A model generated the notes under the pieces. That model saw only the letters and a list, made by a program, of their open reading frames with translations. It had not been told where the DNA came from and searched no databases. Positions 1 through 5,558 of a stretch of DNA of 5,558 nucleotides are shown piece after piece. Both the position numbers and the translations under genes were made by a program. How positions within the stretch are numbered: the first letter of the stretch is position 1; every line of letters begins with the position of its first letter. Origin of the DNA: an uncultured Porphyromonadaceae bacterium. Its GTDB lineage: Bacteria; Bacteroidota; Bacteroidia; Bacteroidales; Muribaculaceae. Location of the stretch: positions 1 through 5,558 of the forward strand of contig CAMWMW010000148.1 in assembly GCA_947175455.1 (NCBI GenBank), given 5' to 3'.

Positions 1-2557
1 CATCTATGGTGCGGGCAACGCCTATTGTCTCGTATCCCCAGATCTCATTGATATAACGACCCTGGATATATGTGTCGAGCGAATTCGACGGGTTGTTGTT
101 GTAACGTGTGATTTTGGTGCGTGCGTCGGAAAGCACGAATCGCGCTCCGTAAGACAGACCGAAAGGAAGCTGGTCGTTCCATGCGATTTCAAGATCCCAT
201 CCATGGCTGCGGAGGTCACAGTTGTTGGTTTTGGGCACTGTGGTTCCGAGTGTCGAGGGAAGCTCCGCACCGGGACCCACCATGTTTTTGGTGTCGCGGA
301 TAAAATACTCGAAGCTACCTGTCAGACGGTTGTTGAAGAGTCCCCAGTCAAGACCGATGTTCCAGGTGTGCACCTTCTCCCATGTAAGCATCTCGCTCAC
401 GAGTCCGGGATAACCCACAGTGTTCGGTTGCACTCCGTTCTGGAGCCATGCGCCGTTGTTCATCGAAATTCCAAGCAGACGGTATGTCTGATATCTTTCA
501 CGCCAGTTGTTGGCGTTCTGGTTTCCGAGCACACCGTAGGATGCACGGAGCTTGAGATGATTTACATAAGGTGTGAGCGATTCCCAGAATTTTTCCTGAG
601 CGATGTTCCAGCCCACGGAAGCGGAGGGCAGCCATATCCAGCGGCGGTTCTGGCGGAAGCGTGACGTTCCGTCATAACGGAGGTTGAATTCAGCCAGATA
701 ACGTCCGTCGTAGTTATAATTCAGACGACCGAAGAAACCGGCGGTGCTCCATTCGTAACTTGCTCCGTTCACACTGGGAGTTATCTCTTTGCCGTCATAG
801 CCGTAACCGGTGGTGAGATCCACTTCCGGAAGGTCATCTACGATTATGCCGTTGCGCTGAAGACCGAAATCCTTCTCCTTGAGGTTCTCGCTCTGGAAAC
901 CGAGCATAACGTGGAAATTATTCTTTTCGGCAACAGTGAAGTCATAATTCGAATAAATGTTCCAGTTCAGGAAATTCTGCTTGTGATAGTCTTCATGGAC
1001 ATTCGATCCGTTGTTGTAGACATAAGGCTCGCCGTTGACCTTGTGGTTATAGATCATATGCGAATCCCAGTGACGCATCTTGGAGATGGTGCTGTAGTTG
1101 AACTCCGCATGTATGTCCCACCCTTTGAGCGGTTTGAAGATCATGTTGAGCTGATAATAATTCTGGTCGGTCTGAGTCTTGTCTGAGCCACCTTCCTGAA
1201 GTCCGTATACCGGCGACGGCGAATCATACATGAAACCGTTGTCATCATATATCGGCAGAATGGGCCATCCCTGACGTCCGAGCACCTGATACAGATTGTT
1301 GGTAAGAGTCGACGGACGGATATAATCCTTGCGGATCCAGCGTGTGGAGAATCCGAGCGACATCCAGGAATAAAGGTCAGCGTTGAATTTACCTGTAAGA
1401 GTATAACGTTTGAGTCCCTCTTTGCCCCAGTCTACCATACCCGGCTGATTGAGGAAATTGCCCGATACATAATAGTTTATCTTAGAGGTTCCTCCGCTTA
1501 CGCTGAGGTTATGCTCGTTAGAGAAATTATGGTCTTTGTATACCGTGTCATACCAGTCGATGTTTGCGTTGGCGGAATCATAGGGATTCTTCCAGTAATC
1601 TCCGTCGGGCACCATGACCGTATTGATCTTACCTTCGTAATAATCCTTGATACGACCGAACCATTCATCGTTGAAGTGAGGACCCCAGCCCGGTGTGTTC
1701 ACACATCCGTCGTTGAAGAACTGCGCGAAATGGTATGAATCCATTGTGTGCGCCATATTTATCAACGAACTGAAACGCAATGAGTTGTTATAATTGATCA
1801 CCGGTTTGCCCTCCGTTCCCCTCTTGGTGGTCACAAGAATTACACCGAAAGGCGCGCGGCTACCGTAAATCGAGGCGGCGGCGGCATCCTTGAGCACCGA
1901 GATGCTTTCGATATCCTGTGGGTTGATGGTATTGATATCACCCTCCATTCCATCGATAAGGATGAGCGGAGAACCGGATGAACCGTCACCGATAGTACCG
2001 TTTCCACGGATGTTCATAGTGGGATTGGTTTCGAGAGAACCGTTGGGATTGTTGATCTGCAGACCGGGAACCACACCCTGCAATGCCTGGGCGGCAGATG
2101 TCACAGGACGCTCTGACAGGGCTTTCTTGTCGGCAACGCTGACTGATCCGGTAAGATTGACTTTCTTTTGAGTGCCGAAACCTACAACCACGACTTCGTT
2201 AAGCATCTCGTCATTTGACTGAAGGAGGATGTCCATATCCTCGCCGGCAACCGCCTTGACTTCGCGCGGCTTGCATCCGACGTATGAGACGACAAGTGTT
2301 GCGCCGGGTTTGACTTTGAGTGTGAAACGTCCGTCAATATCCGTTGACGTACCGTTGCCGGCAACACCTTTTTCCATGACCGTGGCTCCGATGGAGGGAC
2401 CTTCCGGGTCACTTACTATACCTGTTACTGTGATTAGCTGCGATTGAACCTTGCTTTGAGCCTGAAGAGGTGTCGGTGTCGCGAAATGATAACCGAAGCC
2501 TCCCATAAGTGCACAAGCCACCAGCAGCCTTCTTGCCACTAATGAATGAGTTTTCAT
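1..2557 (-). CDS. SusC/RagA-family TonB-linked outer membrane receptor (C-terminus outside window)
   Basis: Outer-membrane, TonB-powered import channel that normally works with a SusD-like surface lipoprotein to take up oligosaccharides or other nutrients. The ATG at 2555-2557 opens a frame with no stop for 852 codons to the window edge; family members are usually about 1000-1100 residues, so the last strands and the end of the gene are missing. Residues 1-33 look like a signal peptide (MKTHSLVARR, then a hydrophobic run, cleavage likely after LQA). Residues 42-112 resemble a carboxypeptidase-regulatory-like beta-sandwich (TVTGIVSD, TDIDGRFTL, VSYVGC). The LNEVVVVGFGTQKK segment (119-132) starts the plug, which continues through NIRGNG, PLILIDGMEGD (197-207), VLKDAAAASIYGSRAPFGVI and LVTTKRG (ending at 247). 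The rest is beta-barrel with family hallmarks: LPSASVGW (about 640), LKLRASYGVLGNQ (about 667-680) and VPKTNN (774-779). No Shine-Dalgarno precedes the start, as is normal in Bacteroidota. Family assignment is firm; the substrate cannot be read from the sequence. Confidence 0.96.
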   Translation of the reverse strand, partial: MKTHSLVARRLLVACALMGGFGYHFATPTPLQAQSKVQSQLITVTGIVSDPEGPSIGATVMEKGVAGNGTSTDIDGRFTLKVKPGATLVVSYVGCKPREVKAVAGEDMDILLQSNDEMLNEVVVVGFGTQKKVNLTGSVSVADKKALSERPVTSAAQALQGVVPGLQINNPNGSLETNPTMNIRGNGTIGDGSSGSPLILIDGMEGDINTINPQDIESISVLKDAAAASIYGSRAPFGVILVTTKRGTEGKPVINYNNSLRFSSLINMAHTMDSYHFAQFFNDGCVNTPGWGPHFNDEWFGRIKDYYEGKINTVMVPDGDYWKNPYDSANANIDWYDTVYKDHNFSNEHNLSVSGGTSKINYYVSGNFLNQPGMVDWGKEGLKRYTLTGKFNADLYSWMSLGFSTRWIRKDYIRPSTLTNNLYQVLGRQGWPILPIYDDNGFMYDSPSPVYGLQEGGSDKTQTDQNYYQLNMIFKPLKGWDIHAEFNYSTISKMRHWDSHMIYNHKVNGEPYVYNNGSNVHEDYHKQNFLNWNIYSNYDFTVAEKNNFHVMLGFQSENLKEKDFGLQRNGIIVDDLPEVDLTTGYGYDGKEITPSVNGASYEWSTAGFFGRLNYNYDGRYLAEFNLRYDGTSRFRQNRRWIWLPSASVGWNIAQEKFWESLTPYVNHLKLRASYGVLGNQNANNWRERYQTYRLLGISMNNGAWLQNGVQPNTVGYPGLVSEMLTWEKVHTWNIGLDWGLFNNRLTGSFEYFIRDTKNMVGPGAELPSTLGTTVPKTNNCDLRSHGWDLEIAWNDQLPFGLSYGARFVLSDARTKITRYNNNPSNSLDTYIQGRYINEIWGYETIGVARTID

Positions 2558-2696
2558 TGGCTAAAAATTTTAATTGGTTAGTTCTTTATTCAGTTTGTAT
2601 TCAAGTCTTCTTATATCAACAAATAGCTTTCAGTGTTATCATCAGTGATACGACAGGGCTTGCCAGAGGAGGGTAAAAACAACAAGCAGTGCAGTT

Positions 2697-2748
2697 ATTC
2701 TAAGGTAACAATGATTCTAAGGTATCAATATGCATGATTCAATATGCA
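2697..2748. repeat. Two interleaved pairs of short direct repeats upstream of the SusC-like gene
   Basis: ATTCTAAGGTA occurs exactly twice (2697-2707 and 2714-2724, period 17), followed by TCAATATGCA twice (2725-2734 and 2739-2748, period 14). TGATTC at 2712-2717 and 2735-2740 links the two pairs. The block lies about 140-190 bp before the receptor start codon. If the candidate promoter is right, it is in the transcribed leader; otherwise it may be an operator region. Function unknown. Confidence 0.6.
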
Positions 2749-2788
2749 CGTTTTTTTGTAAAACATTACATATTTTAAGATTTGTTTG

Positions 2789-2820
2789 CTAAATTACACA
2801 AAATCCAACACTCTCTCCAA
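2789..2820 (-). promoter_or_regulatory. Candidate Bacteroidota-type promoter for the SusC-like gene
   Basis: On the minus strand TAATTTAG (2789-2796) matches the Bacteroidota -7 consensus TAnnTTTG with one mismatch, and a TTG (2818-2820) lies 21 bases upstream, a spacing accepted for the -33 element. Transcription would start near 2782-2784 and give a leader of about 225 nt before the receptor ATG. It was the best match I found by eye between the terminator and the start codon, but such short AT-rich motifs arise by chance. The true start could lie closer to the gene. Confidence 0.3.
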
Positions 2821-2823
2821 TTA

Positions 2824-2850
2824 TTAACATTAGTTAACACAACTTTAACA
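2824..2850 (-). repeat. Three TGTTAA direct repeats phased at one helical turn
   Basis: On the plus strand TTAACA occurs at 2824-2829, 2834-2839 and 2845-2850; on the minus strand this is TGTTAA three times, with start-to-start spacing of 10 and 11 bp, so all copies face the same side of the helix. They sit immediately upstream of the candidate -33 element, where an activator would bind. The repeats are seen directly; a regulator-binding role is inferred, and the AT-richness raises the chance of coincidence. Confidence 0.45.
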
Positions 2851-2853
2851 TTT

Positions 2854-2863
2854 GAGCGCGCTC
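2854..2863. repeat. Perfect 10-bp palindrome GAGCGCGCTC
   Basis: A GC-only-core palindrome in otherwise AT-rich intergenic DNA. Skipping one mismatched base on each side, two more positions per arm also match (TTnGAGCGCGCTCnAA, 2851-2866). It lies between the PFOR terminator and the TGTTAA repeats. It could be an operator for a dimeric regulator; without a loop it would make a poor RNA hairpin. Confidence 0.4.
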
Positions 2864-2892
2864 TAACTGCCATTTCTGCCGACAGCCATAAC

Positions 2893-2924
2893 AAAAAAAC
2901 GGTTGCCGATTTCCCGGCAACCGT
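2893..2924 (-). terminator. Intrinsic (Rho-independent) terminator of the PFOR gene
   Basis: A perfect 10-bp inverted repeat (ACGGTTGCCG at 2899-2908 pairing with CGGCAACCGT at 2915-2924) with a 6-base loop lies 22 bp past the PFOR stop codon. Read on the minus strand, the stem is followed at once by a run of seven Ts (2893-2899, the first shared with the stem). The plus-strand side has no T-tract, so it acts in one direction only. It should isolate PFOR transcription from the receptor gene. Confidence 0.93.
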
Positions 2925-2946
2925 CATAGTGTATAATCAGAAAGCA

Positions 2947-5558
2947 TTACTTGCGCAACGCCTCTTCTTCTGAAGTCAGTTCAGGATCCGTGCCCCAGTT
3001 CTGAAGCGACAGACGTTTGTAGTTGTTGTAACGCCACTGTGCGTTTGCCTTGGCTGCCTTGAAGAGTTCATCGGCATCCTGCGGGAACATCTTGTAAAGC
3101 GATGCGAAACGCACCTCTCCCTTGAGGAAGTCCTCGAATTTGCTCCAGTCGGGTTCTTTTGAATCGAGAGAGAATGGATTCTTGCCCTCGTTCTCAAGAG
3201 CAGGATTATAGCGCCAGAGGTGCCAGTAGCCGCATTCCACAGCCTCTTTCTCCTCTTCCTGGCTCTTGCCCATTCCCTTCTTGATACCATGGTTGATACA
3301 GGGAGCGTATGCGATGACCAGCGACGGACCGTCGTAAGCCTCAGCCTCGCGGATAGCTTTCAGTGTCTGGGCATTGTCAGCACCCATCGCTACCTGTGCC
3401 ACATACACATAACCGTATGTAGTGGCGATAAGACCAAGGTCTTTCTTGCGGATTCTCTTGCCGGCTGCCGCGAATTTCGCGATGGCACCGATAGGAGTGG
3501 ATTTTGAAGACTGACCGCCGGTGTTGGAGTAAACCTCGGTGTCGAGAACAAGAATATTGACATTCTTGCCCGATGCGATGACGTGGTCAAGACCGCCGAA
3601 ACCTATGTCATAGCTTGCGCCGTCACCGCCGACAATCCACTGGCTGCGTTTTGTCAGGTAATGGCGGAGATTTACTATTGTCGCTCAAGTCTCGCACTTG
3701 TCTGCATTCTTTTTCGCCTCCTCTGCAAACTCATATCCGAGATTGTGAGAGAGCTTGGCGTCATCACGGTTCTCATACCATGCCTTTGCCGCCGCGCGCA
3801 GAGCCTGAGGTGCATTCTCATCGGCTTCGAGCTTGACACAGATATCTTCAAGACGCGCACGCATCTTCTCATATCCGAGATACATACCGAGACCGAACTC
3901 ACAGAAGTCTTCGAAGAGCGAGTTTGCCCATGCCGGACCATGACCGTTCTCATCTGTCGTGTAAGGAGTAGAAGGAACTGAACCGGAATAAATTGAAGAA
4001 CAGCCTGTAGCGTTAGCCACCATCTGGTGATCACCGTAAAGCTGGGATATGAGTTTCAGATAAGGAGTCTCTCCGCAACCTGAACATGCGCCGGAGAACT
4101 CGAAGAGAGGAGTGGCGAACTGGCTGTTCTTGGCGTTGAGCGTAACATCGACGAGATCTGCTTTGCTCTTGACATTCTTGATAAGCCAATCCCAGTTCTC
4201 CTGCTGCGGAAGCTGGCTCTCTTCATGAACCATCTTCAGTGCCTTCTCTCCCTTCTTGCCGGGGCAGACATCGGCACAGTTGCCGCAACCGAGACAGTCA
4301 AGAACATCGACCTGCTGAACGAAACGCATACCGGTGAATGTCTTGCCGATAGCCGGGATAGAATGCTCTTCGCCGAAAGGAGCTGCCGCAGCCTCCTCGG
4401 GTGTGAGAACAAACGGACGGATACATGCGTGAGGACAAACGTAAGAACATTTGTTACACTGGATACAGTTCTCAGGATTCCATTCAGGAACGAAAGCTGC
4501 GACACCACGCTTCTCATAAGCGGCTGTGCCCTGCTGCCATGTGCCGTCGGCACGGTCGGCACACGCGCTTACCGGGAGAAGGTCTCCGTCCTGAGCGTTG
4601 ATTTTGTTCACTACATTGGTAATGAATTCGGGAGCGTCGGTAGCTTTTGCAGGTTCGTCTTCGAGAGATGCCCACGCGGGATCGACATCAAGCTTGTGAT
4701 ACTCGCCTCCGCGATCAACGGCGGCATAGTTCATATTGACGATGTTCTCACCCTTCTTGCCATATGACTTCTGGATGAATTTCTTCATCTGCTCTACGGC
4801 AAGATCCACGGGGATTACCTCGGTGATGCGGAAGAAGGCACTCTGGAGAATGGTGTTGGTTCTGTTGCCGAGACCGATTTCCTGTGCGATCTTTGACGCA
4901 TTGATATAATATACGGTGATGTTGTTCTGAGCCAGATAGCGTTTCACCTTGTTCGGAAGATTCTTTGCGAGCTCCTCACCTTCCCAGATTGTGTTGAGAA
5001 GGAATGTTCCGTCTGGCATAAGACCGCGGAGGACATCATACATGTGAAGGTAAGCCTGTACGTGGCATGCCACGAAGTTCGGTGTGTTCACAAGATAAGT
5101 AGAGCGGATGGGAGTATCGCCGAAACGGAGGTGAGAGCAGGTGAAACCGCCTGATTTCTTGGAGTCGTATGAGAAATATGCCTGACAGTACTTGTTGGTA
5201 TTGTCACCGATGATCTTCACCGAGTTCTTGTTGGCACCGACGGTTCCGTCAGCTCCGAGACCATAGAATTTTGCCTGGAACATACCTTCTCCGCCTACGT
5301 TGATCTCCGGACCTACGGGGAGCGAAAGGAAAGTGACATCGTCAACGATACCTACAGTGAAGTGGTTCTTGGGTTCGGCAAGCTTAAGGTTGTCGTAAAC
5401 CTCCACAATCTGCGCCGGAGTCGTGTCTTTCGAGCTGAGACCGTAGCGTCCGCCTACGATAAGCGGGGCATTCTCTTTGCCGTAGAAACAATCCTTGACA
5501 TCAAGATAAAGCGGCTCGCCGTTGGCTCCCGGTTCTTTTGTGCGGTCAAGCACAGCGA
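2947..5558 (-). CDS. nifJ: Pyruvate:ferredoxin (flavodoxin) oxidoreductase, N-terminus outside window, interrupted by one in-frame TGA
   Basis: Cytoplasmic enzyme converting pyruvate and CoA to acetyl-CoA and CO2 while reducing ferredoxin or flavodoxin; a central step of anaerobic metabolism. About 869 codons are visible of a family length near 1180, so roughly the first 310-320 residues are missing. The left-most residues (AVLDRTKEPGANGEPLYLDV) match the end of domain II, and the GTG at 5551-5553 is an internal Val, not a start. Then follow the gamma domain (FYGLGADGTVGANKNS near 5221-5283), an EKR-type stretch (YGKKGEN, 4744-4764) and a ferredoxin domain with two CxxCxxCxxxCP sets (4435-4467 and 4264-4296). 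The TPP domain has the proximal-cluster Cys pair in FSGACSGCGE (4075-4086), ATGC (Cys at 4000-4002), GGDGASYDIG (3601-3630), NTGGQ (3511-3525) and the late cluster Cys in YAPCINHG (3298-3300). An in-frame TGA at 3685-3687 lies between ATGC and GGDG. It could be a nonsense mutation, a sequence error or recoding; if a real stop, the product lacks its TPP pyrophosphate site and should be inactive. The true stop is TAA at 2947-2949. Confidence 0.93.
3685..3687 (-). other. In-frame TGA interrupting the PFOR TPP-binding domain
   Basis: The frame reads ...KNADKCET, TGA, ATIVNLRHYLTKRSQ... and enters the TPP motif GGDG 18 codons after the TGA, with no frame change on either side. The 245 codons downstream are intact and keep conserved PFOR motifs. 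No other in-frame TGA occurs in the PFOR or receptor frames, and Trp is encoded by TGG in both, so wholesale code reassignment is not supported. The first in-frame ATG or GTG after the TGA is the GTG at 3406-3408, beyond the GGDG and NTGGQ motifs, so reinitiation there could not restore a complete TPP site. The site is not a natural boundary between the subunits of split, multi-subunit PFORs: the beta-like module begins earlier, near FSGACSGCGE. Confidence 0.9.

Larger units (their letters stand above)
2558..2946. other. Intergenic region, PFOR terminator side and SusC-like leader
   Basis: This 389-bp AT-rich gap holds no credible gene. Its contents are the terminator, the palindrome, the TGTTAA repeats, the candidate promoter and the direct-repeat block listed separately. 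In the last 140 bp before the receptor ATG I see no clear promoter, Shine-Dalgarno sequence or strong hairpin; the final bases before the start are A/T-rich, as is usual for Bacteroidota translation starts. Confidence 0.7.

Noticed and set aside
203..664. Plus-strand open frame of 153 codons opposite the SusC-like barrel
   Set aside because: It is a shadow of the receptor gene: the minus-strand frame here encodes unmistakable SusC motifs and the antisense product has none.
2932..2937. Plus-strand TATAAT resembling a sigma-70 -10 box
   Set aside because: There is no matching -35 element at the right spacing, Bacteroidota use a different promoter consensus, and no plus-strand gene follows.
2782..2973. 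Plus-strand open frame of 63 codons across the intergenic region
   Set aside because: It runs through the palindrome, the PFOR terminator hairpin and the end of the PFOR gene in antisense, and the peptide resembles nothing I know. It is most likely chance.
2947..3408. A separate 153-residue gene starting at the GTG at 3406-3408
   Set aside because: It is the in-frame C-terminal continuation of PFOR; coding similarity extends upstream of this GTG to the TGA, so it is not an independent gene.
3646..3687. SECIS-like hairpin after the in-frame TGA
   Set aside because: Only a 4-bp GUAA/UUAC stem with a 10-base loop lacking the expected G, and a 3-bp outer GCG/CGC pairing; too weak to call.
4225..4767. 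Plus-strand open frame of 180 codons opposite PFOR
   Set aside because: It is antisense to the conserved ferredoxin domain of PFOR; its length follows from the codon usage of the real gene, and its Cys/Arg-rich peptide shows no domain.

Overview
The window reads as an ordinary stretch of a Bacteroidales chromosome (gut Bacteroidota). The evidence is a SusC/RagA-type TonB-dependent receptor with the family's typical plug and barrel motifs, a Bacteroidales-like single-chain pyruvate:ferredoxin oxidoreductase (PFOR), no Shine-Dalgarno sequence before the receptor start, and a possible Bacteroidota-type promoter. A Muribaculaceae- or Prevotella-like host is a guess from protein flavour, not a demonstrated assignment.

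Both genes lie on the minus strand, so transcription runs from high to low coordinates. From 5558 to 2947 is the C-terminal three quarters of a PFOR (nifJ type); its N-terminal part lies outside the window. All the FeS-cluster cysteines I could look for are present. The reading frame is interrupted by one in-frame TGA at 3685-3687, inside the TPP-binding domain. Coding resumes in the same frame straight after it and stays clean to the TAA at 2947-2949. A strong intrinsic terminator (10-bp perfect stem plus T-tract) closes the gene.

A 389-bp AT-rich intergenic region (2558-2946) follows. Besides the terminator it holds a 10-bp palindrome, three TGTTAA repeats spaced one helical turn apart, a candidate promoter just downstream of them, and two interleaved pairs of direct repeats. 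These look like regulatory sequence for the receptor gene. From 2557 to the left edge is the SusC-like receptor, complete at its N-terminus and cut off by the window after 852 codons; a susD-like lipoprotein gene would be expected beyond position 1.

The genes are probably separate transcription units: PFOR for central anaerobic metabolism, the receptor for regulated uptake of a glycan or other nutrient. I found no RNA genes, CRISPR, insertion sequence or defence system. The observation most worth checking is the in-frame TGA in PFOR.
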